A stretch of DNA of 12,321 bases from Candidatus Nanopelagicales bacterium (GCA_030836325.1 JAURQC010000002.1:1-12321); one strand, 5' to 3'; shown: positions 1 through 10,437, counted from the stretch's first letter. Translations and numbers: made by a program. The notes: generated from the letters alone by a model not told the origin.

Positions 1-2
1 TC

Positions 3-641
3 GGCGCTGGTGCAACCCACCATGCGGTGATGAACGATCCGTCGGTCAAGTCCTCGGTGGCACTGCTCGCACAGGCTACGGAGACCGTGGCCGATCCGCA
101 GATCCGTCACCGCGGCACCGTGGGTGGCGCTCTCGCTCACGCCGACCCACGCGCGGACCAGCCACCGGTGGCCTTGGCCCTCGACGCTGAGTTCACCATT
201 GCCGGTCCCGGTGGTCGTCGCATGGTTCCGGCGGCGGAGTTCTTCGCCGGACCGTTTGAGACCTCAGTCGGCGAGGACGAACTACTCGTGAGTGTCGCAT
301 TTCCGAAGTACGACGGATGGGGCTCGCACTACGAGAAGTTCAACCGCACAGCTCAGGCTTGGAGCATCGTCGGCGTGGGGGCCGCGGTCCGCATGGACGG
401 CGGCTCGATTGCCGAGGCTCGCCTCGGTCTGGCGAACGTCGGTGGAACCCCCATGCGAGCGACCAGCACCGAACAGGCACTCGTGGGCGCCAGAACCATG
501 GCTGACATCGAAGCGGCGTGCGAGAGCGCGGCCGACGGTCTGGAACCCTTCGCGGATGAAGACGCCGACGTCGAATTCCGCAAGCATCTGGTCAAGGTGC
601 TGACCAAGCGGGCGGTCGCGAAGGCCGCCGGCATCTCGTAG
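3..641 (+). CDS. FAD-binding medium subunit of a molybdenum hydroxylase (CoxM/CutM type), 5' partial
   Basis: This is the C-terminal 212 residues of an FAD-binding subunit of the CO dehydrogenase/xanthine dehydrogenase family. The reading frame is open to the left edge, and in-frame codons from position 3 read GAGATHHAVMNDP, so the GTG at 27 is not the true start. The visible part holds the second flavin-binding motif, TVGG (117-128), within the family hallmark sequence DPQIRHRGTVGGALAHADP. The C-terminal CO_deh_flav_C region follows. The first FAD motif (AGGHS) should lie outside the window. The family is about 290 residues, so roughly a quarter is missing. Such subunits pass electrons from a molybdopterin subunit through FeS clusters to FAD. 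The substrate (CO, xanthine or another) cannot be read from this subunit. The partner genes must lie to the left, if present. The family call is strong and the substrate is unknown. Confidence 0.9.
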   Translation, partial: GAGATHHAVMNDPSVKSSVALLAQATETVADPQIRHRGTVGGALAHADPRADQPPVALALDAEFTIAGPGGRRMVPAAEFFAGPFETSVGEDELLVSVAFPKYDGWGSHYEKFNRTAQAWSIVGVGAAVRMDGGSIAEARLGLANVGGTPMRATSTEQALVGARTMADIEAACESAADGLEPFADEDADVEFRKHLVKVLTKRAVAKAAGIS

Positions 642-652
642 CGCAGGATCAT

Positions 653-690
653 CAGTGAAGGGGCGGACCCATCGGTCCGCCCCTTCACTG
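653..690. terminator. Bidirectional hairpin terminator between convergent genes
   Basis: A perfect 17-bp inverted repeat (653-669 with 674-690, arm CAGTGAAGGGGCGGACC) closes a 4-nt CATC loop. It lies 11 nt after the coxM-type stop codon and 3 nt before the stop codon of the convergent GMC oxidoreductase gene, so it can serve both transcripts. There is no clear U-tract on either side, which is common for GC-rich actinobacterial terminators. Termination is inferred from position and stem strength. Confidence 0.8.
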
Positions 691-693
691 CGC

Positions 694-2427
694 CTACGGC
701 TTGGCGACTATCGGTAGTCGCAATGCACCGGGGGCCTCCGGTGGGACGACAGGCTTGGTCGGTTCGATCGCATTCACCGGGACGTACTGCGATCCCAAGG
801 GCGGTCGCGCATCCGACTCGCCCTTGTTAGGCCACATCGCCATGGCCCGCTCGGCTTGCGCAGTGATGGTCAACGATGGATTGACTCCGAGGTTGGCGGT
901 GATCGTCGAGCCGTCCACAATGTGCAAGCCCAGATAGCCATAGATCCGGTGATACGCGTCCACCACGCCAGTCTCGGCGCTCTCTCCGATCACGCATCCC
1001 CCGACGAAGTGGGCTGTCAACGCTGCGTCGACGTTTTCAAAAACACTCGCGCCAGGGATCCCGCCAATCTTGTCCGCCACTCGTCGGACCACGTCTTGCG
1101 CAACGGGCATGTACGTAGGCGCAGGCGTCGATCGGCTCTGGTCCGTAGTCAGTCGCCATCGGGAAAACGGCCCGAGGCGTCGCCGCTTGCCCGTCAACGT
1201 CAGCGCATTGTCGACCGGCTGCATGATCAGCGAGATCACCGTCCGCTCGGACCAACGTCGGACGTTCAGTAACTGCGTTGCGATCTGGGGCTGCTTTGCC
1301 AATTCGGATACCCACACTCGCCATCTCGGTACACCTGCCACGGGCTTGGTCAGCACCGACTGCAAGAGCCCCATGGAGTTCGACCCCTTGCCGTAGCGAA
1401 CGGGTTCCACATGCGTGTTCTCATCGGGGTACCAGCTCGACGTGATGGCGACACCCTTCGTGAAGTCCTCATTTGCAGTCGTGGTGGTGCGAGCGACGGC
1501 GCCTAGAATCGACTCCGAATTAGTGCGCGATAGGCGCCCGAGGGCCTGCGACAGTCGAGGCAATCGGCCCTCGTCCTTCATCTTGTGCAACAACCGTTGG
1601 GTGTTGTAGGTCCCCGCCGCGAAGACCACATGCTCGGCAGTGAACCAACGACGGATCCGATTACCGACCGTGCCCGTTGCCTGAGTCTGTATGCGGTAGC
1701 CACCGTCAGGGAGCGGATCGATCCCGACGACGGTGGTCATCGGCAGAATCCGCGCCCCTGCGAGTTCAGCCAGGTGTAGGTAATTCTTGGGCAGCGTGTT
1801 CTTCGCATTCCAGCGACAACCCGTCATGCATTCGCCACACTCGATGCAACCGGTTCGAGCCGGACCCTTGCCGCCGAAGTACGGATCGGGTGCTGTGACG
1901 CCCGGCGTACCGAAGTAGACACCGACCGGTGTCATCCGGAACGTGTGACCCACACCCATGTCGTCGGCGACCTGCTTCATCACGATGTCTGAGGGAGTCA
2001 TTGTCGGGTTGTCCGCGATGCCGAGCATGCGGCCCGCTTGGTCGTAGTAGGGAGCAAGTTCACGTGCCCAATCGGTGATTTCTGCCCATTGCGGGTCAGC
2101 GAAGAACTTCGATCCGGGGATGTAAAGCGTGTTCGCGTACACCAGGGATCCACCGCCCACTCCTGCACCGGCGAGGACCGCGACGTCCTTCATTACATGG
2201 AACCGCTGAATGCCGTACATGCCCAGCACTGGAGCCCATAGAAAACGCCGCAGATCCCAGGAGGTCTTGGCGAAATCGTCGTCGGCGAAACGTCGTCCGG
2301 CTTCGAAAACCGTGACCCGATAACCCTTCTCGGAGAGTCGGAGCGCAGTGACCGAACCGCCGAATCCCGACCCGATGACCGCGACATCGGTGTCGAACGT
2401 GACCGGATCACTGTGCGGCGCTGCCAT
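694..2427 (-). CDS. choD: ChoD-like GMC oxidoreductase (putative cholesterol oxidase family) with a four-cysteine cluster
   Basis: This is a 577-residue FAD-dependent GMC-family oxidoreductase resembling mycobacterial ChoD, and it sits next to guaB3 as in mycobacteria, although here gabD2 intervenes. The N-terminal dinucleotide-binding motif GSGFGG is at residues 19-24 and is followed by the FEAG acidic turn. A second flavin-contact stretch, GVGGGS, is at 89-94. The C-terminal catalytic region has His473 (HFVGGCVIG) and Asn516 in GVNPSLTITAQAE. A cysteine cluster CX2CX2CX3C (Cys194, 197, 200, 204, read as CIECGECMTGC) resembles a 4Fe-4S motif and is shared with ChoD-type proteins. No signal peptide is visible, so it is probably cytoplasmic. 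The ATG start is preceded by AGGAGGG, which overlaps the upstream gabD2 stop with an 8-nt gap, implying translational coupling. The true substrate of this subfamily is uncertain, and sterol oxidation should not be assumed. Confidence 0.85.
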   Translation of the reverse strand: MAAPHSDPVTFDTDVAVIGSGFGGSVTALRLSEKGYRVTVFEAGRRFADDDFAKTSWDLRRFLWAPVLGMYGIQRFHVMKDVAVLAGAGVGGGSLVYANTLYIPGSKFFADPQWAEITDWARELAPYYDQAGRMLGIADNPTMTPSDIVMKQVADDMGVGHTFRMTPVGVYFGTPGVTAPDPYFGGKGPARTGCIECGECMTGCRWNAKNTLPKNYLHLAELAGARILPMTTVVGIDPLPDGGYRIQTQATGTVGNRIRRWFTAEHVVFAAGTYNTQRLLHKMKDEGRLPRLSQALGRLSRTNSESILGAVARTTTTANEDFTKGVAITSSWYPDENTHVEPVRYGKGSNSMGLLQSVLTKPVAGVPRWRVWVSELAKQPQIATQLLNVRRWSERTVISLIMQPVDNALTLTGKRRRLGPFSRWRLTTDQSRSTPAPTYMPVAQDVVRRVADKIGGIPGASVFENVDAALTAHFVGGCVIGESAETGVVDAYHRIYGYLGLHIVDGSTITANLGVNPSLTITAQAERAMAMWPNKGESDARPPLGSQYVPVNAIEPTKPVVPPEAPGALRLPIVAKP

Positions 2428-2435
2428 GTTCCCTC

Positions 2436-3968
2436 CTACTTCAGGCCAAATTTCTTCATCACACCCATAGCTCGCGCAAGGGTGTCACCCCATTGTTCGT
2501 CTGACCAGCCGAATTGCGGATCGAATCCCAGCGCCCGTTGGGTAGCGATGGTCTGCGGCTCGGTGTACTTCAGCAAACCCTCATCCCCATGACGACGTCC
2601 AAGGCCCGATGCGCCCATGCCACCCATTGGGGCGCGCTTGCTGGCCCACGCTGCAGCAAACCCCTCGTTGATATTGACCGTTCCCGCGCGCACACGACGA
2701 GCAACGGCCTGGGCCTGCCGTACATCCCTACTGGCGATGGAAGCATTGAGTCCATAGTCGGAGTCATTCGCGAGCATGATCGCTTCTTCGTCGGATGCCA
2801 CTGGGTACACGGCAACCACCGGTCCGAAGGTCTCCGTTCGACACAACTCCATGGATTCTTGGACATTGGTCAGAATCGTCGGCGCGAAGAAGTAAGGACC
2901 AAGATCGGGCCGCACTTTCCCACCAGCGACCACGTGCGCCCCTCGCTCGATTGCATCGTCGACGTGCGCAGTGACCCGATCGACTTGGCGCTGTGAGATC
3001 AAGGAACCCACATCCGATCCCCAGCCCACATGCGCGGACATCCGCAGCGCTTCAGTACGTCGAGCGAATGCGGCAAGGAAAGGCTCGTAGACCTCCCGAT
3101 TAACGTAAATGCGCTCCATCGAGATACACAGTTGGCCGGTATTCGAGAAACTGGCGCGAACGGCGATGGACGCTGCAACTTCCGGATCGGCGTCACCGCG
3201 CACGATCATCGCGTTCTTACCGCCAAGCTCCATCGAGCACCCGATGAGACGCTCCCCGCAGCGTGCAGCCACCTGGCGACCAACCGCCGTGGATCCGGTG
3301 AACATCACGTAGTCCGACCGGTCGATCACCATCGGACCCACCTGCGGACCCTCCCCCGAGACCACAGTGAAGACACCGGGCGGCAATCCAGCATGCTCGA
3401 GCAAGGAAGCGATCCAGAGTGCGGACAGTGTCGTTTGGACATCGGGTTTGAGGACCACAGTGTTACCGGCAAGCAGTGCGGGAATTGCATCGCCGACCGC
3501 CAGAGAAACCGGGTAGTTCCATGGCGCGATAACACCCACGACACCCTTGGGTGCCCGACGCTCCACGACTCCGACGATTCCAGGAATGGCTCCCCGACGA
3601 CGACGTGGACGTAGTAGCCGTCGAGCGTCGCGGGCGTAGTGCCGAGCAGTGATGCATACGTCGAGGACTTCGTCGTTGGCATCCTTGCGAGCCTTGCCCG
3701 TTTCCCGCTGCACTAAGTCGAGCCCGTATCGGCGATCACCCAGGAACAGGTCGTGGAAGCGCAGAACGATGGCGCTGCGTTCGCTCAGTGGCAGCTCAGC
3801 CCAGGTCTTCTGGGCCCGGCGTCCAGTTTCGAAGGCAGCATCGATATCGGTCTCGGTGCTGGTCGGGAGTGAATACAGAACATCGCCGGTGAAGGGTTCG
3901 ATGACGTCGCGGCTAGGTCCGGACGCTCTGAGGTGGTCCAGCAAAGTAGAGGGGTCGATAGATGTCAC
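2436..3968 (-). CDS. gabD2: NAD(P)-dependent aldehyde dehydrogenase, GabD2-like succinate-semialdehyde dehydrogenase
   Basis: This enzyme is predicted to oxidise an aldehyde, probably succinic semialdehyde to succinate, with NADP+. From the chosen GTG start it has 510 residues. Family residues are present: the oxyanion Asn151 (PWNYP), cofactor-binding Lys174 (LKPD), TGSTAVG at 224-230, general-base Glu247 (MELGGK), and nucleophile Cys281 (NTGQLCIS). Sequence stretches such as MGGMGASGLGRRHGDEGLLKYTEPQ follow mycobacterial GabD2 closely from memory. The frame stays open upstream to an ATG at 4064, which would add 32 residues without family similarity. GTG at 3968 is preferred because it gives a normal N-terminus, although its ribosome site (GAAGGCGGG) is only moderate. 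The gene lies 8 nt before choD and probably forms a two-gene operon with it. It interrupts the usual guaB3-choD adjacency. The aldehyde substrate is inferred from similarity only. Confidence 0.85.
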   Translation of the reverse strand: MTSIDPSTLLDHLRASGPSRDVIEPFTGDVLYSLPTSTETDIDAAFETGRRAQKTWAELPLSERSAIVLRFHDLFLGDRRYGLDLVQRETGKARKDANDEVLDVCITARHYARDARRLLRPRRRRGAIPGIVGVVERRAPKGVVGVIAPWNYPVSLAVGDAIPALLAGNTVVLKPDVQTTLSALWIASLLEHAGLPPGVFTVVSGEGPQVGPMVIDRSDYVMFTGSTAVGRQVAARCGERLIGCSMELGGKNAMIVRGDADPEVAASIAVRASFSNTGQLCISMERIYVNREVYEPFLAAFARRTEALRMSAHVGWGSDVGSLISQRQVDRVTAHVDDAIERGAHVVAGGKVRPDLGPYFFAPTILTNVQESMELCRTETFGPVVAVYPVASDEEAIMLANDSDYGLNASIASRDVRQAQAVARRVRAGTVNINEGFAAAWASKRAPMGGMGASGLGRRHGDEGLLKYTEPQTIATQRALGFDPQFGWSDEQWGDTLARAMGVMKKFGLK

Positions 3969-4066
3969 GCTGCACCCGCCTTCATCGAGAACGACTGATG
4001 ACAAGTCTCTCCGATTCCACGACCACCGGCCAACTATGGGGGAAAAGTTGCAGACGGGCCTCATAC

Positions 4067-4090
4067 GGGGAGATCGACGGTCGATCCCCC
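4067..4090 (-). terminator. Hairpin downstream of guaB3, possible terminator
   Basis: GGGG (4067-4070) and GATCGA (4072-4077) pair with TCGATC (4081-4086) and CCCC (4087-4090), with one bulged A at 4071 and a 3-nt loop. It lies about 20 nt past the guaB3 stop, inside the 142-bp guaB3-gabD2 gap (3969-4110). There is no U-tract after it on the minus strand, so termination may be partial. I could not identify a convincing gabD2 promoter in the rest of this gap. Confidence 0.4.
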
Positions 4091-4110
4091 GGAGTGTGGG
4101 AAAAAGGGGG

Positions 4111-5223
4111 TTAGGAGGTCAGGACCATATCGACGCGCTGGAACTCCTTGAGGTCTGAATAGCCCGTTGTAGCCATCGCCTTACGCAACGCGCCGACGAT
4201 GTTCACGGTGCCATCGGCCCGAGTGGATGGACCGTTCATGATTTCGGCGAAGGTGCCCACCTGATCCATCAGGTGCCGCTCCCCGCGCGGCAGGCTCCGG
4301 TGCCAGGCCTCAGCACCCCAGTGCGCTCCGCGACCGGGAGCATCGGTTGCCCGGGCGAACATCGAGCCCACCATGGCAGCGTCCGCACCACAGGCGAAGG
4401 CCTTGACGATATCTCCGCTGGAACCCATCGACCCATCGGCAATCACGTGGACGTACCGGCCGCCTGACTCATCGAGGTAGTCCCGACGCGCTGCGGCGAC
4501 TTCCGCGACAGCGGTGGCCATCGGAACACGAACACCGATCACATCGGAGGTTGTGTGACTGGCCCCTCCTCCGAAACCGACCAACACGCCCGCTGCTCCA
4601 GTGCGCATCAGGTGCAGTGCCGCTTGGCGAGTGCTGCAGCCACCGACGATCACCGGTACGTCTAGTTCGTGAATGAACTCCTTGAGGTTCAACTCATCGC
4701 CATCGGAGTTGACGTGTTCGGCCGACACTGTGGTTCCGCGAATCACGATGATGTCGGCGCCCGCCTGTGCCGCGAGCGGAGCGAACTGCGCCGTGCGTTG
4801 CGGTGAGACTGCAACGGAGACAGTTATGCCGGATTCCTTCATACGCGCAATGCGCTGCGTGATCAGTTCTGGCTTCACGTGTTCGTCGGAGTAGATGCGC
4901 TGCATGTGAGCAGTGACCGTCGCTGCGTCTTCCGTAGCGATCTGCGCCAAGATCGGCTCGGCGTCCTCGTAGCGAGTCCACACACCCTCAATGTTCAGCG
5001 ATGCAAGCGCCCCGTGTCCGGCAAGTTCAATGGCGCTTGCAGGTGATACCACCGAGTCCATCGGTGCGACGAGAAGTGGAGTTTCGAAGGAATACGCGTC
5101 GATACTCCATGCGGTCGAGACATCTTCGGGATTACGCGTGCGCCGACTCGGAGCAATCGCGATCTCGTCAAATGAGTAGGAACGGGCGGCCTGCTTGGAG
5201 CCACCGATAAGTACGTCGGACAC
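4111..5223 (-). CDS. guaB3: GuaB3 family IMP dehydrogenase-related protein
   Basis: This is a 370-residue TIM-barrel protein of the IMPDH/GMP reductase superfamily, matching the actinobacterial GuaB3 group in length and in its position after guaB. It has no CBS domains. Visible barrel landmarks are APMDSVVS (53-60), VIVGGCSTRQ (191-200), the phosphate-site strand VIADGSMGSSGD (260-271) and AMVGSMFA (283-290). In the loop equivalent to the IMPDH catalytic GSICTT, it reads GGGASHTT, so His223 stands where the nucleophilic cysteine should be. I also see no equivalent of the IMPDH Arg-Tyr flap dyad. It is therefore unlikely to use the normal IMPDH covalent mechanism, and its role is unresolved. 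It starts with GTG, with AGGGCGG inside the guaB 3' end and only a 2-nt gap, so translation is probably coupled to guaB. Confidence 0.92.
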   Translation of the reverse strand: MSDVLIGGSKQAARSYSFDEIAIAPSRRTRNPEDVSTAWSIDAYSFETPLLVAPMDSVVSPASAIELAGHGALASLNIEGVWTRYEDAEPILAQIATEDAATVTAHMQRIYSDEHVKPELITQRIARMKESGITVSVAVSPQRTAQFAPLAAQAGADIIVIRGTTVSAEHVNSDGDELNLKEFIHELDVPVIVGGCSTRQAALHLMRTGAAGVLVGFGGGASHTTSDVIGVRVPMATAVAEVAAARRDYLDESGGRYVHVIADGSMGSSGDIVKAFACGADAAMVGSMFARATDAPGRGAHWGAEAWHRSLPRGERHLMDQVGTFAEIMNGPSTRADGTVNIVGALRKAMATTGYSDLKEFQRVDMVLTS

Positions 5224-5225
5224 GG

Positions 5226-6731
<1,506 letters not shown>

Positions 6732-6735
6732 CTAC

Positions 6736-7752
6736 TCACATTCCGAGTGCGCGAGCCAAGCGAGTCACCGTCTCGGTGAGGTCCGAGGTTTGACTCACAC
6801 CTGTGGGGGCCGGCCCCGTCCACCCGGGTCCGCCAGCAAGAACCGTCGGGGCCGGGCGCAAGGTCGCGAGATCGGCGAGGTTCTCGGTTCGAGCCGAGCC
6901 GGGAATCTGGGCCCACACGAAGACAGCAGCCGGTCCGGTTCTACGCACGGCCTGCACCAGCGTCTCTTGCGGTACGCGCGCTCCCAGCATCCGACAACCG
7001 ATGCGTCGTTCCGCCAGGGCCGCCGCGACAGCCCACAGCGGTAGAAAGTGCGTTTCCTCATTTGCACCGGCGAGGAGAACCAGGCGGCCGTTTTGCGGAT
7101 CCCTCAGTTCCCGGGTGCGCTCAGCGAGAACAGCATGCAGAGAGTCGCTAAGTATGTGCTCGACGTCGATTCCTCGACCGCTCGTCTCCCATCGCTGACC
7201 AACTCCGGTGAGAACAGGAACGAGCAGGTGGTCCCACGTCCAGATCACGCCACGCCCCTCCATGGTTTCCCGGACGATCTGCTGACAAGCGTCACCGTCG
7301 AGGGCCAGCGCCGCACGTGCCAGGCCACGCGACGCCGGGGTACCACCGGGAATGGGGACGACCTGTCCTCCACCGCTGCGGGCCTGCCCGAGGTTTTCCT
7401 CGGTCGCCCGAGCAGGTGGCGTCACCGCAGTGCTCGTCACGATGTCCGTTACCGGAGCCAGCGTCGAGGGATCGACATCAAGAGCCAAGGCCTCACGAGC
7501 AGCGTCGCCGGGTGGAAGTCCCGCTAGCACCAGACGACGCATGTGCTCCAAGCGGGCGAGGTCGGCCGCGGAATAGCGCCGGTGCGAGCCCGCGCGGTGT
7601 TCGCTCGGTCCGAGGCCATAGCGCCGGTCCCATGTTCTGAGGGTCGCCGGGGCGACGCCCAGGCGACGGGCGACCGCCGCGACGGTGATTCCAGGCGCGT
7701 CCGAGCGACCGGATTCACCGGCCTCTTGGCTATCGCTGGATTCGCTGACCAC
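6736..7752 (-). CDS. MerR-family regulator with a C-terminal cobalamin-binding-like module (LitR/CarH-like architecture)
   Basis: This is a 338-residue predicted DNA-binding regulator. Residues about 22-90 form a MerR winged helix-turn-helix (ITVAAVARRLGVAPATLRTWDRRYGLGPSEHRAGSHRRYSAADL, with the Trp-Asp-Arg-Arg-Tyr-Gly signature at 41-46). A low-complexity linker runs to about 140. A helical cap at about 140-215 contains W188-x9-E198-H199, the Wx9EH signature of adenosylcobalamin light sensors. The C-terminal Rossmann-like domain (about 222-335) has E233-T-H235-F-L-P238 where the B12 motif E/DxHxxG is expected. The ligand His is kept, the Gly is Pro, and the usual SxL serine is not evident. 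GG at 307-308 is retained. The GTG start has only a poor, close GAGG, so the N-terminus is uncertain. It is 13 nt from guaB and divergent from whiB. B12 or light sensing and any target genes are inference. Confidence 0.85.
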   Translation of the reverse strand: MVSESSDSQEAGESGRSDAPGITVAAVARRLGVAPATLRTWDRRYGLGPSEHRAGSHRRYSAADLARLEHMRRLVLAGLPPGDAAREALALDVDPSTLAPVTDIVTSTAVTPPARATEENLGQARSGGGQVVPIPGGTPASRGLARAALALDGDACQQIVRETMEGRGVIWTWDHLLVPVLTGVGQRWETSGRGIDVEHILSDSLHAVLAERTRELRDPQNGRLVLLAGANEETHFLPLWAVAAALAERRIGCRMLGARVPQETLVQAVRRTGPAAVFVWAQIPGSARTENLADLATLRPAPTVLAGGPGWTGPAPTGVSQTSDLTETVTRLARALGM

Positions 7753-7862
7753 GGCCTCATTGTGGGAGGCAACTACCTACTCCGCATCCGCACCGGGAGA
7801 TAGCAGGCATAACGGACATACAGTCGAGATGAAACGATTCCTAACTTGTTCAAATACCCCTC

Positions 7863-7892
7863 TTGACGAACCTTTGGCGCGATTGCTATCGT
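7863..7892 (+). promoter_or_regulatory. Predicted whiB promoter
   Basis: TTGACG (7863-7868) and TATCGT (7887-7892) are separated by 18 bp and resemble actinobacterial housekeeping -35 and TAnnnT -10 boxes. Transcription would start near 7899, leaving a short leader with a strong GGGAGG ribosome site at 7907-7912, 5 nt before the ATG. The rest of the 165-bp divergent gap (7753-7862) should carry the regulator promoter, but I found no convincing boxes for it. Confidence 0.6.
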
Positions 7893-7917
7893 TTCAACAC
7901 CTATTCGGGAGGTTCAC

Positions 7918-8214
7918 ATGGCAGACGTTTCACGACTTCCAGGCCCCAATGCAGATATTTGGGACTGGCAGCTCGAAGGCTCATGTCGGGGCGAAGATCC
8001 AGGGATCTTCTTTCACCCCGAAGGCGAGCGTGGCCCCGCCCGCGCGGCCCGCGAAGCGGCCGCCAAGTCAATATGTGCATCATGTCCAGTCATGATGCAG
8101 TGTGCTGCCCACGCGCTAGAGGTTCGCGAACCGTACGGCGTCTGGGGTGGTCTGTCCGAGGACGATCGCGAGGCTGTCTACGCCGGTCAACGCCGGCTCC
8201 CCCAAGCCGTTTAA
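7918..8214 (+). CDS. whiB3: WhiB-family iron-sulfur transcription factor, WhiB3-like
   Basis: This is a 98-residue Wbl protein, an actinobacterial regulator that holds an oxygen- and nitric-oxide-sensitive 4Fe-4S cluster and works with the principal sigma factor. The four ligand cysteines are Cys23, Cys53, Cys56 and Cys62 (C-X29-C-X2-C-X5-C), the same spacing and numbering as I recall for M. tuberculosis WhiB3. The sigma-contacting GVWGG turn follows in EPYGVWGGLSEDDR. The N-terminal LPGPNADIWDWQL and FFHPEGERG are WhiB3-like too. The C-terminus after GVWGG is short (about 22 residues) and less basic than in mycobacterial WhiB3, so DNA contacts may differ. The ATG is fixed by GGGAGG 5 nt upstream. 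It converges on groEL and diverges from the MerR-type gene. The WhiB3 assignment rests on sequence and synteny. Confidence 0.93.
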   Translation: MADVSRLPGPNADIWDWQLEGSCRGEDPGIFFHPEGERGPARAAREAAAKSICASCPVMMQCAAHALEVREPYGVWGGLSEDDREAVYAGQRRLPQAV

Positions 8215-8346
8215 TCAGCTCCGCGGGCGTCTACTACCTCGCCGCCTACACAACTTACGCATCTGCATCCCTCCTCACAGAACGAAAGGCGCCGGTGATC
8301 CCGGCGCCTTTCGTGTGAGTCAGACAGGTTTCGAGTTAATCAGCTC

Positions 8347-8347
<1 letters not shown>
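8211..8347. repeat. 12-bp direct repeat flanking the whiB-groEL junction
   Basis: TTAATCAGCTCC occurs at 8211-8222, over the whiB stop codon, and again at 8336-8347, touching the groEL stop codon. The two copies bracket the convergent intergenic region and its terminator. A function is not apparent. A local slippage or duplication trace, or coincidence, is possible. Confidence 0.35.
8282..8314. terminator. Bidirectional hairpin terminator between whiB and groEL
   Basis: A perfect 14-bp stem (8282-8295 with 8301-8314, arm ACGAAAGGCGCCGG) closes a 5-nt TGATC loop between the 3' ends of two convergent genes. The arm bases AAA and TTT at the outer part give a weak A/U flank on both strands. The position and symmetric stem support use by both transcripts. 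Confidence 0.8.
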
Positions 8348-10055
<1,708 letters not shown>

Positions 10056-10090
10056 ACAAAAAGAGTCTTGCTTCGTACGAGGTCGCACTA

Positions 10091-10110
10091 CCGGGCGCTT
10101 GCACGCCCGG
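10091..10110 (-). other. Second stem-loop just after the groES stop codon
   Basis: CCGGGCG (10091-10097) pairs with CGCCCGG (10104-10110) around a 6-nt loop. In the groES-groEL transcript this is 14 nt past the groES stop and is followed, after a short gap, by a CTTTTTG run and the larger stem-loop at 10019-10055. It may be part of a processing or attenuation element. Confidence 0.55.
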
Positions 10111-10124
10111 AGCTCCCTACTGCT

Positions 10125-10424
10125 CTACTTCTCGACGACGGCGAGAACGTCGCGCGCCGAAAGGATGAGGTAGTCCTCGTTGTTGTACTTCACCTCAGTG
10201 CCGCCGTACTTGCTGTAGATCACGACGTCACCGACGCTGATGTCGAGCGGGATTCGCTTATCCCCGTCCTCGTCGAAGCGTCCCGGGCCCACGGCAAGAA
10301 CCTTGCCCTCCTGGGGCTTCTCCTTGGCGGTATCGGGAATAACAAGACCCGAGGCAGTGGTCTGCTCGGCGTCCAGGGTTTGGACCAAAATCCGGTCCTC
10401 GAGTGGCTTGATGGAAACCGACAC
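10125..10424 (-). CDS. groES: Co-chaperonin GroES
   Basis: This is the 99-residue heptameric lid of the GroEL chamber. It contains the N-terminal [10 protein letters not shown], the mobile loop (about residues 17-33, with [17 protein letters not shown]), GPGRFDEDG, and the C-terminal [30 protein letters not shown], all close to mycobacterial GroES. The frame is open to an ATG-like start at 10496, but that extension runs through a CIRCE operator. GTG at 10424 is preceded by GGAGG 8 nt upstream and gives the normal family length, so it is chosen. It is the first gene of the groES-groEL operon, with heat control by the CIRCE/HrcA system expected from the upstream operators. Confidence 0.97.
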   Translation of the reverse strand: MSVSIKPLEDRILVQTLDAEQTTASGLVIPDTAKEKPQEGKVLAVGPGRFDEDGDKRIPLDISVGDVVIYSKYGGTEVKYNNEDYLILSARDVLAVVEK

Positions 10425-10432
10425 GGTTGCAT

Positions 10433-10437
10433 CCTCC
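10433..10437 (-). promoter_or_regulatory. groES ribosome binding site
   Basis: GGAGG on the minus strand lies 8 nt before the GTG at 10424. It decides the groES start against the 24-residue upstream extension. Confidence 0.8.

Noticed and set aside
27..641. Treating the CoxM-type gene as complete from GTG 27
   Set aside because: The preceding in-frame codons encode the family sequence GAGATHHAV and the first FAD motif is missing, so the gene begins outside the window.
1..641. A purine link: this subunit as xanthine dehydrogenase working with guaB
   Set aside because: It is on the opposite strand, separated by a terminator and two other genes, and the subunit does not reveal its substrate.
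3969..4064. Upstream ATG start for the gabD2-like gene at 4064
   Set aside because: It adds 32 residues unlike the family N-terminus. The GTG at 3968 gives a normal length, although I cannot fully exclude the longer form.
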